DNA of 48,793 nucleotides, from NCBI GenBank assembly GCA_020634455.1, contig JACKBQ010000004.1, forward strand, positions 1 through 48,793. The letters are read 5' to 3'. Position 1 is the stretch's first letter. Each line of letters begins with the position of its first letter. The stretch comes from Ardenticatenaceae bacterium (GTDB taxonomy: Bacteria; Chloroflexota; Anaerolineae; Promineifilales; Promineifilaceae). This document shows, piece by piece, positions 33,256 through 41,830 of the stretch. A program made the translations under genes and the position numbers. Under the pieces are notes generated by a model, which saw nothing but the letters and a program-made list of their open reading frames with translations, was not told the origin of the DNA and did no database searches.

Positions 33256-34719
33256 ATGAGCAATTTTTTCGGCCGTTTTCGTACTTTGCAGTGGAAATTG
33301 ACCCTCTCTTACGCCTGGGTAACAACCGCCGTGGCTGCGGCCGTTTTCATCATATTCTTTTTAATAGCCGCCTCGCTGTTGAACTTTTTTATCCCCAATG
33401 TCGCTTCTGCCTTTCAGCCAGCGCTACGCCCCGTTGAGTCTCAAATTGCCCCATTTTTAGAACAAAGCCCACCAGATATTACTGGGCTGCGCGCCTGGCT
33501 AGACAGCGCCCACCAGTCTGGCGAGTTTCAGGTGACCTCGGAATCCGGCATCAGCAACGTGCGCTTTAGCGATGTTTCTTTTGTCGCCGTTGTCGATCCT
33601 TCAGGCATCTTGCTGGCGCTGGAGCCAGGGGACAATTTGGATCAATCGGTAGAAACGCTGCTTTTTGCCGAAGCGCTGCCCGCTTTTGAGCAGGCAATGC
33701 AGGGAGAAACGGATCCAGAATTGGTAACGGCCGTTCAGCCCGAAACCAACGATATTTTTGTGGCAGTGCCCACCTTCGGTTCAGATCGTGAGCTGTTAGG
33801 CGTGTTTCTGCTGGTGATGGATTTGCCCAACCCTCAAACAGATCTTTTTACGGCCACCACCCTTCTCGGCATTTTACCCCTGGTGCTCGTCATTTTTGTA
33901 GTTGCTGGTTTCACCGGCACCATCTTTGGCTTCATCGCCTCACGCGGCTTTAGCCGCCGCCTGCGCCGCCTCACAGAAACGGCCGAATCCTGGAGCAAGG
34001 GCGACTTTTCTGCCTACGTGCAGGATGAGTCCGGCGACGAAATTGGCCAGCTGGCGCGGCGACTCAACCAGATGGCCGAGCAGCTGCAAAATCTGGTTCA
34101 CACCCGCGCTGAGTTGGCCACGCTGGAAGAACGCAATCGCCTGGCCCGCGATTTACACGATTCCGTCAAGCAGCAGGTGTTTGCCACCACTATGCAGTTG
34201 GGCGCTGCTCAGGCCACGCTTGACAATGATCCACATGCGGCAAAAGCCCACCTGCAAGAGGCGGAGCAGCTGGCCCGGCAGGCGCAGCAGGAACTCACCG
34301 GCCTCATCCAGGAGCTGCGGCCCGCCGCGCTGGAAGGCAAGGGGTTGGTGGAAGCGCTGCGTGGCTTCGCCGAAGATTGGTCGCGCCGGACGGCGATTGC
34401 GGCTGAGGTGATGGTGGTGGGAGAACGGCCGTTACCACTGGCAGTCGAACAGCCCTTGTTCCGCGTAGCGCAAGAAGCGCTGGCCAACATCGCCCGACAC
34501 AGCCATGCAACCAACGCCATCCTCCATCTGGCCTGGCAAGCGGATGAATTTGTGCTGACAATTACCGATGACGGGCGAGGTTTTGACCCGCAAGCCACAG
34601 CATATGGCCTGGGGTTAAACAGTATGCAGGAACGGTTGGTGAGCGTGAACGGCCGTTTCACTGTCACCAGCGCCCGCGGTCAGGGAACAAAGTTAACGGC
34701 CGTTGTACCGTTGACATAG
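33256..34719 (+). CDS. NarL-type sensor histidine kinase with HAMP
   Basis: A 487-aa kinase. One transmembrane helix at about 20-45, a periplasmic sensor (about 46-195), a second helix at about 200-228, a HAMP domain (RRLRRLTETAESWSKGDFSAYVQ onward), then HisKA_3 (RNRLARDLHDSVKQQVF) and HATPase (LTITDDGRGFDPQA, GLGLNSMQERL). The partner NarL regulator gene follows 67 bases downstream behind an 18-bp hairpin. No ribosome-binding site is visible before ATG 33256, but TATACT lies 9 bases upstream, so the transcript may be leaderless. The periplasmic sensor resembles no domain I can name. Confidence 0.9.
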   Translation: MSNFFGRFRTLQWKLTLSYAWVTTAVAAAVFIIFFLIAASLLNFFIPNVASAFQPALRPVESQIAPFLEQSPPDITGLRAWLDSAHQSGEFQVTSESGISNVRFSDVSFVAVVDPSGILLALEPGDNLDQSVETLLFAEALPAFEQAMQGETDPELVTAVQPETNDIFVAVPTFGSDRELLGVFLLVMDLPNPQTDLFTATTLLGILPLVLVIFVVAGFTGTIFGFIASRGFSRRLRRLTETAESWSKGDFSAYVQDESGDEIGQLARRLNQMAEQLQNLVHTRAELATLEERNRLARDLHDSVKQQVFATTMQLGAAQATLDNDPHAAKAHLQEAEQLARQAQQELTGLIQELRPAALEGKGLVEALRGFAEDWSRRTAIAAEVMVVGERPLPLAVEQPLFRVAQEALANIARHSHATNAILHLAWQADEFVLTITDDGRGFDPQATAYGLGLNSMQERLVSVNGRFTVTSARGQGTKLTAVVPLT

Positions 34720-34726
34720 GAGATTA

Positions 34727-34773
34727 GAGATTGGAGACTGGAGACCAATCTCAAATCTCCAGTCTCCAATCTC
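34727..34773. repeat. perfect 18-bp hairpin between kinase and regulator, family C
   Basis: GAGATTGGAGACTGGAGA (34727-34744) and its exact complement (34756-34773) enclose an 11-base loop. It begins 7 bases after the kinase stop and ends 13 bases before the regulator start. No T-tract follows. Confidence 0.8.
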
Positions 34774-34786
34774 CCAAAGGCAACAG

Positions 34787-35446
34787 ATGAACGAAAAAAT
34801 CACAGTCTTACTCGTTGATGATCACAAAGTAGTGCGGCAGGGCGTGCGGGCCTTTTTGCAGGCCCAGGCAGATATTGAGGTGGTAGCCGAGGCCGATTCA
34901 GGGGAAACGGCCGTTACCCTCGCCGCTGAACACGCCCCTGACGTGGTGCTGATGGATTTCGTGATGCCCGGCATGGATGGCGTCGCCGCCACGCGGCTGG
35001 TCAAAGCGCAAAGCCCGCGCACCCAAATCATCATGCTCACCTCCTACCACCAGGACGAGCACATCTTCCCCGCCATTCGCGCCGGGGCACTCTCTTACCT
35101 GCTCAAAGATATCGAACCGACCGCCCTGGCCGAGGCGGTGCGGCAGGCGGCCCAGGGCGAAGCGGTGCTGCATCCGCGCGTGGCCGCCCGCGTGGTACAA
35201 GAGCTGCACGGCTCGCGCCAGGAAAGCGTCAACGTCTTCACGGAATTGTCTGACCGCGAGTTGGAAGTGCTGCGCCTGATTGCCGACGGAGCCAACAATG
35301 GCAGCATCGCCGCGCAGCTTATCATCAGCGAAAAGACGGTGAAGAGCCACGTCAGCAACATTTTGAGCAAGCTGCATCTGGCCGACCGGACGCAAGCGGC
35401 CGTGTTGGCCTGGCGTGAGGGCATTGTGCGCCGAAATACACCCTGA
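34787..35446 (+). CDS. NarL/FixJ-family response regulator
   Basis: A 219-aa regulator, cognate to the preceding kinase. Receiver with D11/D12 and phospho-acceptor D57 (VLMDFVMPG); C-terminal LuxR-type helix-turn-helix (LSDRELEVLRLIADGANNGSIAAQLIISEKTVKSHVSNILSKL). AAAGGCAAC precedes the ATG. It is closely similar in layout to the 11804-12463 regulator. Target genes are unknown; the ABC transporter upstream is a natural candidate by position. Confidence 0.93.
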   Translation: MNEKITVLLVDDHKVVRQGVRAFLQAQADIEVVAEADSGETAVTLAAEHAPDVVLMDFVMPGMDGVAATRLVKAQSPRTQIIMLTSYHQDEHIFPAIRAGALSYLLKDIEPTALAEAVRQAAQGEAVLHPRVAARVVQELHGSRQESVNVFTELSDRELEVLRLIADGANNGSIAAQLIISEKTVKSHVSNILSKLHLADRTQAAVLAWREGIVRRNTP

Positions 35447-35586
35447 GTTCTGACAAACATCACCTTATCCACGTGCCAATTGCGACTACTTGGGTAGGCG
35501 CACATCCATTACGATCTTTTGTGGTCGTTATTTGCCAACTGGAGCCAGACGGCCGTTTACCATTCCCATTACCCAAGGAGTCAATT

Positions 35587-37215
35587 ATGTCTGACACAGA
35601 CACCCAACTAACTGGGGTTGATCTGCTGCACAACCCCCTACTCAATCATGGCACCGCGTTTACCGAAGAAGAACGCGATGCGTACAAACTGCGTGGGCTG
35701 TTACCGCCACGCGTCTTCACTCAAGAACGACAAGTCCAACGTTCCCTGGGCAATTACCGTAAAAAACTTACCGACTTAGAGCGCTACATTTACCTGATAA
35801 GCCTGGAAGATCGCAACGAAACCTTGTTTTACCGCCTGGTAATGGACAATCTCGAAGAAATGATGCCCATCATCTACACACCGACCGTCGGCAAAGCATG
35901 TCAGGAATTTGCCCACATCTTCCGCCGCCCGCGCGGCCTTTACATATCCACCGAGGATAAGGGGCGTATTGCAGAGATTATCGCCAATTGGCCCCACGAC
36001 GACGTTGAGGTGATTGTGGTCACTGATGGCGAGCGCATTTTGGGCCTGGGCGATCTAGGCATCAACGGAATGGGCATTCCTGTTGGTAAACTGTCACTTT
36101 ACACCGCTTGTGCCGGCATTCACCCAGCCAAAACCTTGCCAATTACGCTAGACGTTGGCACAGAAAATGAAAAACTGTTGGCCGATCCGCTTTACATTGG
36201 CTTACCGCAGCGACGGGTGCGCGGGGCAGAATATGATGCGTTTGTGGATGAGTTCATGACGGCCGTTTCCACCCGCTATCCCAACGCCATGATTCAATTT
36301 GAAGATTTTGCCAATCTAAACGCCTTCCGCCTGCTGCACAAATATCGCAACGCCTACTGCACTTTCAACGACGATATTCAAGGGACGGCCAGCGTGACCC
36401 TGGCGGGCATCTACTCTGCCCTTCGGCTGACAGGTGGCAAGCTCACCGAGCAAAAACTACTCTTCCTGGGCGCAGGTGAAGCAGGCATCGGCATCGCCGA
36501 CCTCATTGTCTCGGCCATGATGGACGAAGGCTTGAGCGAGGCTGAAGCCCGGCAGCGCTGCTGGTTTGTAGATTCACGCGGATTGGTAGAAAGCAGCCGA
36601 ACCAATCTGGCAGACCATAAATTACCTTACGCCCACGACTTTGCCCCCCAAACCGACTTCCTCGCCGCCGTGAACGCTTTACAGCCCACTGGCATTATTG
36701 GCGTTTCTGGTATGGGGCAAATGTTTACTCAGCCCATTGTGGCAGCGATGGCCAAAATCAACGAACGGCCGATTGTCTTCGCCCTCTCAAACCCCACCTC
36801 TAACTCAGAATGCACCGCTGAAGAAGCGTACACCTGGTCCGATGGACGGGCGATCTTTGCCAGCGGCAGCCCGTTCGACCCGGTCGAATACAAGGGTCAG
36901 ACGTATGTTCCCGGCCAGGGCAACAATTCTTACATTTTTCCTGGTGTGGGGCTGGGCGTAGTAGCGGTAAAGGCGCGCCACGTCCCAGATGAGATGTTTA
37001 TGGCGGCTGCCCGCACGCTGGCACAGTTGGTTACGGAGGAGGATTTGGCTAAAGGGCGGGTCTATCCTTCACTCAAACGTATTCGTGAGGTGTCGGCGGC
37101 AATCGGAACGGCCGTTGCCGAAATTGCCTACGCCAAAAATTTAGCGCGGGTAACCCGACCTGACAATCTGCCAGCCTTCATCGAAGCGCAGATGTTCCAA
37201 CCGGTTTATGATTAA
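35587..37215 (+). CDS. NAD(P)-dependent malic enzyme (large type)
   Basis: A 542-aa malic enzyme converting malate to pyruvate and CO2 with reduction of NAD or NADP. It has the large-type layout: RGLLPPR near residue 40, YTPTVGKACQEF with the active-site Tyr, GLGDLGINGMGIPVGKLSLY with the catalytic Lys, FEDFANLNAF, FNDDIQGTA (metal ligands), and the Rossmann motif FLGAGEAGIGIADL. Length fits the 540-570-residue eukaryotic/E. coli MaeA-type enzyme. ATG at 35587 follows AAGGAG. The open frame starts earlier, but only this start has a good site. It is monocistronic. Confidence 0.93.
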   Translation: MSDTDTQLTGVDLLHNPLLNHGTAFTEEERDAYKLRGLLPPRVFTQERQVQRSLGNYRKKLTDLERYIYLISLEDRNETLFYRLVMDNLEEMMPIIYTPTVGKACQEFAHIFRRPRGLYISTEDKGRIAEIIANWPHDDVEVIVVTDGERILGLGDLGINGMGIPVGKLSLYTACAGIHPAKTLPITLDVGTENEKLLADPLYIGLPQRRVRGAEYDAFVDEFMTAVSTRYPNAMIQFEDFANLNAFRLLHKYRNAYCTFNDDIQGTASVTLAGIYSALRLTGGKLTEQKLLFLGAGEAGIGIADLIVSAMMDEGLSEAEARQRCWFVDSRGLVESSRTNLADHKLPYAHDFAPQTDFLAAVNALQPTGIIGVSGMGQMFTQPIVAAMAKINERPIVFALSNPTSNSECTAEEAYTWSDGRAIFASGSPFDPVEYKGQTYVPGQGNNSYIFPGVGLGVVAVKARHVPDEMFMAAARTLAQLVTEEDLAKGRVYPSLKRIREVSAAIGTAVAEIAYAKNLARVTRPDNLPAFIEAQMFQPVYD

Positions 37216-37222
37216 AGGGGGG

Positions 37223-37615
37223 TTAACGACTTCCTGAAAGCGCCGCCGGGGCAGACAACACTTCCCGAACCGTTTGAATAAGTTCATTGACCGTGATGGG
37301 CTTGCACAAATAGCGGTTTGCCCCGGCGGCCAGCCCTTCCTGCACAGCGTGGTACTGTGTCTTGCCGCTCAGCATAACAATGGGCAAGGTGGCAAACCTG
37401 GCGGTAGCGCGAAGCTGCTTGCAAAGACTTACCCCATCCAGGTTAGGCATCATCACATCCAAAATCATCATGTCAGGGGTGTTTTCCGCCAGCTTGTCTA
37501 ATGCATCAAACCCATCCTCAGCTTCTATCACCTCAAAACCGCCAATTTCCAGCATATGCCGCAGCAGTTCGCGCAAATTAGGTTCATCGTCAACCAGTAG
37601 GATTGAATTCTTCAC
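37223..37615 (-). CDS. CheY-like receiver protein
   Basis: A 130-aa single receiver domain with D9/D10, phospho-acceptor D53 (MILDVMMP), the Ser of VMLSGK and the Lys of YLCKPI. No output domain. It starts with GTG at 37615 preceded by GAGGAG 6 bases away. No kinase is adjacent; it may take phosphate from an orphan kinase such as that at 18998. Convergent with the malic enzyme gene. Confidence 0.88.
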   Translation of the reverse strand: MKNSILLVDDEPNLRELLRHMLEIGGFEVIEAEDGFDALDKLAENTPDMMILDVMMPNLDGVSLCKQLRATARFATLPIVMLSGKTQYHAVQEGLAAGANRYLCKPITVNELIQTVREVLSAPAALSGSR

Positions 37616-37721
37616 AATGTTCTCCTCTGAATAAATATGGGGGACTGCTTATTCTGCCAGGAATTAAAGCACGAGACGGCCGTTTTTAGCAGTAGGAAAA
37701 TATAGCCAGAATCTCCTACAA

Positions 37722-38264
37722 CTACAGCAAAACCAGGCGCGAAGCCAACACCACCAGTACAGCAACCCAACCCGTGCGCTGCGAGATTGTAAGCAGACGG
37801 TTGCTGGCCCAATGGACTGAGCGGGAGTTTTGGAAACGGTTTTGGTGTTGGGCATCGTTGGCCCACACCCACAGCAACATCAGGGCAGCAGGCAGCAGCA
37901 CAAACAAGATTAGGGGGAGCATAAGCCAGAGGGGAAGTACGGCCGTTGCTTCCGGTCGCCACCATGCCAAACTGGCAATAGCCCCCAAATGCGCCAACTG
38001 ATCCAGCAAGAAGCCGGGCCACTGTGGCTCCACCGGGAACCGCACCTTAATCCAATCCGTGAAAAAATGGGCAACGCCCAATGCCAGCAGCAGATCCAGG
38101 CAGTGCGCCGGTGTTCTCAGCAATACGCCGGCCATGCCAACGTGAATCAATACATGCAGCGCCAAACCCGCCTTGCTGGTTACTTTCAGACGAAAGATGC
38201 GGTTGGTTTGAAGCGGAAAATCTGCCAGAAGATGTGCTAACAATAAGGTAAAAAAAGTTGTCAT
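37722..38264 (-). CDS. DUF3307-like membrane protein
   Basis: A 180-aa membrane protein. It opens with the DUF3307 signature LLAHLLADFPLQ, and has four or five hydrophobic segments, the second half carrying VAHFFTDWIK, also typical of the family. The function is unknown. ATG at 38264. Its end is followed by a region with an ACGGCCGT copy (37677). No operon partner in the same direction is close enough to be certain. Confidence 0.75.
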   Translation of the reverse strand: MTTFFTLLLAHLLADFPLQTNRIFRLKVTSKAGLALHVLIHVGMAGVLLRTPAHCLDLLLALGVAHFFTDWIKVRFPVEPQWPGFLLDQLAHLGAIASLAWWRPEATAVLPLWLMLPLILFVLLPAALMLLWVWANDAQHQNRFQNSRSVHWASNRLLTISQRTGWVAVLVVLASRLVLL

Positions 38265-38558
38265 TGAATCCAGTACACTCTACCAGCAAGCCGGAGTAAA
38301 TTTTAGGTGCGGCGCAGAACGGCAGGAACATTGGTTTGCCTGGCAGAACAATCGTAAATTTTCAAATTGCAATGCCGGGGCATCGCAACAAATTAGCAGG
38401 AATAGAGGTGGTTGGCTGCAAACGGCCGTATCCTCACAGTATGAAACAGTTAACAAACCAACATAAAAGACCCGCCAATAACCCAAAAGTCACCAACGAG
38501 TCTTATTATTCACGAGGGTTTCACCTGAAAACGGCAGAGCCGTCTGTGGCAATATTTT
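38265..38558. other. 294-base intergenic region
   Basis: Between two minus-strand genes. An ACGGCCGT copy lies near 38423. Reading frames across it lack ribosome-binding sites and family features. No terminator with a T-tract or convincing promoter was found. Confidence 0.4.
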
Positions 38559-39176
38559 TCAGGCAATTGCCGGAGTCTGATGCAAAAAAGTGTCGTCTGT
38601 GAGCTGCTGCAAGACAAAAGCAGCCACATCGGCGCGAGAAACTTGCCCCCCGCCAATGGATGCATCCATGCCAAAAGCATATTCCCCCGAAGCGGATCCA
38701 TTGGTTAGACCACCAGGACGTACAATCACCCAATCCAGGTCGCTCTCGCGCACAAATTGCTCCTGCCGCTCCTTATCTTCGTACGCTTTGCGCAGTACCG
38801 TTTTCATGAGCATCTTGAATGAGAGTGAGACACGATCGCGGGTATCACCCACGCCCAAAGCAGAAACAACGACCAGCCGCCGGATGGCTTGCTTTTTCAT
38901 CACCTCAATAATGTTCTGCGTACCGTCAGAGACGACAAAGTCGGGATTGTTAGCCGTGTTACCCAGCGAACAGCACACAGCTTCTGATCCGGCCAGCGCT
39001 TCTTCCACCTTTTCCAGGTTGAGCACATCGCCAATCACCAGATAAAGTTTATTGTGCTTCACACTAAGCCTGGCCGGGTCTCGCACCAAAACAGTCACTT
39101 CATGCCCGGCGTCCAGTGCCTGGGCCACAATTTCTCTGCCGGTACCACCGGTTGCCCCGAAAACTGCTAATTTCAT
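38559..39176 (-). CDS. NAD(P)-binding Rossmann protein (NmrA/flavin-reductase-like SDR)
   Basis: A 205-aa atypical short-chain dehydrogenase-like protein. The N-terminal dinucleotide motif FGATGGTGREIV (residues 5-16), VLVRDPARL and the conserved VVSALGVG and DWVIVRPGGLT are typical of the NmrA/biliverdin-reductase-B branch. It likely reduces a flavin or quinone-type substrate, or is a redox sensor. A GAGG about 9 bases before ATG 39176 is the only ribosome-binding site. Cytosolic, monocistronic. Confidence 0.87.
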   Translation of the reverse strand: MKLAVFGATGGTGREIVAQALDAGHEVTVLVRDPARLSVKHNKLYLVIGDVLNLEKVEEALAGSEAVCCSLGNTANNPDFVVSDGTQNIIEVMKKQAIRRLVVVSALGVGDTRDRVSLSFKMLMKTVLRKAYEDKERQEQFVRESDLDWVIVRPGGLTNGSASGEYAFGMDASIGGGQVSRADVAAFVLQQLTDDTFLHQTPAIA

Positions 39177-39242
39177 CGAAGATTGCCTCGCTTGCTATGT
39201 TTGCTGGATTCCCGGTAATTATCGTCAAAACTGATTTTTAGG

Positions 39243-40475
39243 CTATTTGGGCACGGCCGTTTCTTCCGGTTTTGGTCGGTGAGACGGCCGTTTCAAGAAA
39301 AAATACGCCGGAATCAGGGCAAACAGCGACAGCCCCATGCCCAGCCAGTACGGATAATGCGGGTCAAGAGCAAAGATGGCACCCGCCAACGCCGTGCTAA
39401 AAATCGTCGCCAAACCAACCGTAGACTGGTACATACCCAACACCCCACCCCGGACCTCGTCTGGCACCATACGCGTAGACAACGATTGCAGCGGCGGCAT
39501 CATCAATCCCACGCCCACCGGGAAGAAAATGGAACCGGGAATACCATACCAGGCAGCCGTGGCAATTGCCAGAAAAAACATGCCGATGCCGCGCAGCAAA
39601 CTTCCAATGATCACCAAATTGGCCTCCCCCAGCCGGGGCAGCACCCGCCGGATGAGCAACGTTTGGGTTAAGAATTGAGACAGGCCAACCACTGCCAGCA
39701 AAATGCCAATCCCTAAATCCACAATGCGGTCGCTGTAGCCAGCGAACAGCACCGCATCACCAAACAGAGCAAATGAGGCCTGCATCATCCCCATGGCAAA
39801 TTGGCCAATGAAGGCAATGAGCAAAACCGCCAGCAGCGGCGCGTTGCGCAGCACTTCGCTGGGAGAAATGCCGCCACCCCGCGCCTGGCGATTTTTCATG
39901 CGCTGTTCCGGTGTGAGCGTTTCGGTAAGGGTGAACCAGGTCAAAATAACGGTAAGTGCAGCGGCTACGGCGGCCATGAAGAAGGGAATGCGCGGGCCAA
40001 AAGCGGCAGACAGGGTGCCGCCCAGCGCCGGGCCAAACACAAAACCGAGGCCAAAGGCGGCAAAAATGTAGCCTAACGATTCCGTCCGTTTGGCTGGCGG
40101 GGTGATGTCGGTGATGTAAGCCTGGGCCACGATGATATTGCCGCCGGTGATGCCATCCAAAATGCGGGCGATGAACAGCACCGTGACGTTGGGCGCAGCG
40201 CCAATCATGATGAAGCTGATGACGGTGCCAATTTGGCTAATGATGAGAACGGGAATACGGCCGTATTTGTCCGACAACCGCCCAATTGTAGGGCCAGCTA
40301 TAAATTGGGCTGCAAAAAAGGAGGAAAGCAGCAGCGTGTTGTACCGGGGAGAGATGTCGAACTGGCGCTGCGCGTACAGCAGCAAAATGGGCAGCGCCAT
40401 CGCTGCCCCAATCATCTGCACAAACACGATGAGCAAAATAGTTAGTAATCGTTTATCAATATTTTTAAGTTTCAT
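39243..40475 (-). CDS. MFS transporter (TCR/Tet, multidrug-type)
   Basis: A 410-aa major-facilitator protein with about twelve helices. Loop 2-3 has GRLSDKYGRIPVL, the MFS motif A (G-x-L-x-D-[RK]-x-G-R). The family is that of TCR/Tet-like drug exporters, so efflux of a small molecule is likely; the substrate is unknown. ATG at 40475 (MKLKNIDKRLLT) is the natural start; no clear ribosome-binding site lies before it. The C-terminal tail is charged and Pro-rich (RPSHRPKPEETAVPK). Monocistronic on the minus strand. Confidence 0.88.
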   Translation of the reverse strand: MKLKNIDKRLLTILLIVFVQMIGAAMALPILLLYAQRQFDISPRYNTLLLSSFFAAQFIAGPTIGRLSDKYGRIPVLIISQIGTVISFIMIGAAPNVTVLFIARILDGITGGNIIVAQAYITDITPPAKRTESLGYIFAAFGLGFVFGPALGGTLSAAFGPRIPFFMAAVAAALTVILTWFTLTETLTPEQRMKNRQARGGGISPSEVLRNAPLLAVLLIAFIGQFAMGMMQASFALFGDAVLFAGYSDRIVDLGIGILLAVVGLSQFLTQTLLIRRVLPRLGEANLVIIGSLLRGIGMFFLAIATAAWYGIPGSIFFPVGVGLMMPPLQSLSTRMVPDEVRGGVLGMYQSTVGLATIFSTALAGAIFALDPHYPYWLGMGLSLFALIPAYFFLKRPSHRPKPEETAVPK

Positions 40476-40639
40476 AAAAAATGGGCAGCTCTGAAAGCGG
40501 CCGCTCCTTATCAATTGGTTTTGCGGTGTTTAGTATTGCGCCCCCAAAGGTTTACATAATGTTTTTGATGGCTGCGCAATACTTAAACAGCCCGGCGAAC
40601 TTGTCATAATAACATTGTATGGATTTCCGCCGGACTGTA

Positions 40640-41371
40640 CTAGTGGTCGTCTGCGAGTGGTGGAGCGGGAGGAACGGCCGTTTCCGAGCCAGCTTCTGCC
40701 ACCACCAAACTTGCTTGCAGGCGAGCGATGTGTAGTTGATCCAACTGCTGCTCATATTGCGTGCCAACCTGGGCAAAATAAACAGATAAATCCCGCCAGG
40801 CGGTTGCCATTTGTGAGCGTGTACGTGCCATCATCTCATCCTCCTGCCTGCGCCGCAACCAGCGCCAGCTAGAGCGCAAAATGTGGCGCACATTGCCAAT
40901 AACCTCCTGGGCCAGTTGGGTAAGCGGGCTGGTTGTGATACTTTCCAGCACCTGGTGCAGCGCCTGTGCCGCCAATGCTGCGCTCTCCAGATTGTCCAGA
41001 TCGCCACGTTCCATCATTTTGTCTAGCAAGTAGGCGCGGTGCCAATAGTAGCTGAGCTTGTCGGTGGCTTCCTTCACCGTGAGGAAGTACAAAATGGTGC
41101 GGTAGGTGCGCTTGAGCAACAGCCAGACCAGCTCCAGCGGCCACAACAGGCAACCCAGGCAGCTAAATTGACCTCTGTTTAATTGGCGAACAGTTTCTGG
41201 GGTTAGAGTACGGCCGTTCCTTTTCGCAATCGCTTGTGGCATCCGTCGCTTAAAAATCCACTCAAACAACACATCCACCAGCGGAAGCGGAATCAGGATC
41301 GCCAACCCTGCCAGCGTGGCATCCACGTAAATGGCCCACTCAAATTTTTCGTTCTGCTGCTCAATCTCCAA
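40640..41371 (-). CDS. unknown protein with hydrophobic N-terminus and coiled coil
   Basis: About 243 aa. One or two hydrophobic segments near residues 14-45 and 70-95, the second within CLGCLLWPLELVWLLLKR; the rest is helical and charged, with a likely coiled coil (about 110-215) and a Pro/Ala-rich tail. No known family. The start is unusual: the only usable codon is TTG at 41371, since TAG lies two codons upstream in frame; GGAG is 9 bases before it. It begins 3 bases after the VOC stop, within the same GGAGATT repeat stretch, so expression is probably coupled. Confidence 0.6.
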   Translation of the reverse strand: MEIEQQNEKFEWAIYVDATLAGLAILIPLPLVDVLFEWIFKRRMPQAIAKRNGRTLTPETVRQLNRGQFSCLGCLLWPLELVWLLLKRTYRTILYFLTVKEATDKLSYYWHRAYLLDKMMERGDLDNLESAALAAQALHQVLESITTSPLTQLAQEVIGNVRHILRSSWRWLRRRQEDEMMARTRSQMATAWRDLSVYFAQVGTQYEQQLDQLHIARLQASLVVAEAGSETAVPPAPPLADDH

Positions 41372-41392
41372 TCTCTAATCTCCAATCTCTGG
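41362..41392. repeat. AATCTCCAATCTCT-type repeat spanning a stop and a start, family C
   Basis: The words AATCTCCAATCTC and AATCTCCAATCTCT occur in tandem. On the minus strand they contain the VOC gene's TAG stop, the ribosome-binding site and the TTG start of the next gene. Confidence 0.65.
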
Positions 41393-41806
41393 ATTTTGCA
41401 CTGGCTTCGGCCATGCCGGATCCAAAAAGGTTTGAATCTCAATCAGGTAGCCATTCGGATCGCGCACAAAGCAGTGGTAGATGTTGAAGGTTTCGTTTAG
41501 CGTGGGCGGTTTTTCGATGGCCACCCCCTGCCCCACCAAAAATTCGTGCCAGCCGTCCACATCTGGCGTAACGAGGGTGAGCATAATGTGATTGGTCGCC
41601 GGAGGCGCATCCATGTGCTGCCCCAACGTCTGGCAAAAGCCCAGGTAAGCATCGCCACCGCTGCGGTAAATGCAGCAGCTGCCCTGGTCCAGCACCAGCG
41701 CCAGGCCGAGGATGGTTTCGTAGAAAGCGGCCGTTTCTACCAAATCCTGCGCATGTAAAAAAGTAACTTGCTGTTCAATTTGCGGTCGAAAATCAGTCAT
41801 AATCAT
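41375..41806 (-). CDS. VOC-fold protein
   Basis: A 143-aa VOC-superfamily protein. The N-terminus (QQVTFLHAQDLVETAAFYETILGL) and the C-terminal DPNGYLIEIQTF, the classical glyoxalase end motif with a metal-ligand Glu, define the fold. ATG at 41806 or 41800 are both possible; neither has a strong ribosome-binding site. The last residues (NPEIGD) are encoded in family C repeat sequence. The gene is 3 bases upstream of the 40640 gene on the same strand, so the pair is co-transcribed. Confidence 0.85.
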   Translation of the reverse strand: MIMTDFRPQIEQQVTFLHAQDLVETAAFYETILGLALVLDQGSCCIYRSGGDAYLGFCQTLGQHMDAPPATNHIMLTLVTPDVDGWHEFLVGQGVAIEKPPTLNETFNIYHCFVRDPNGYLIEIQTFLDPAWPKPVQNPEIGD

Positions 41807-41830
41807 TTAATGGCTATGCGAATAAATTAC

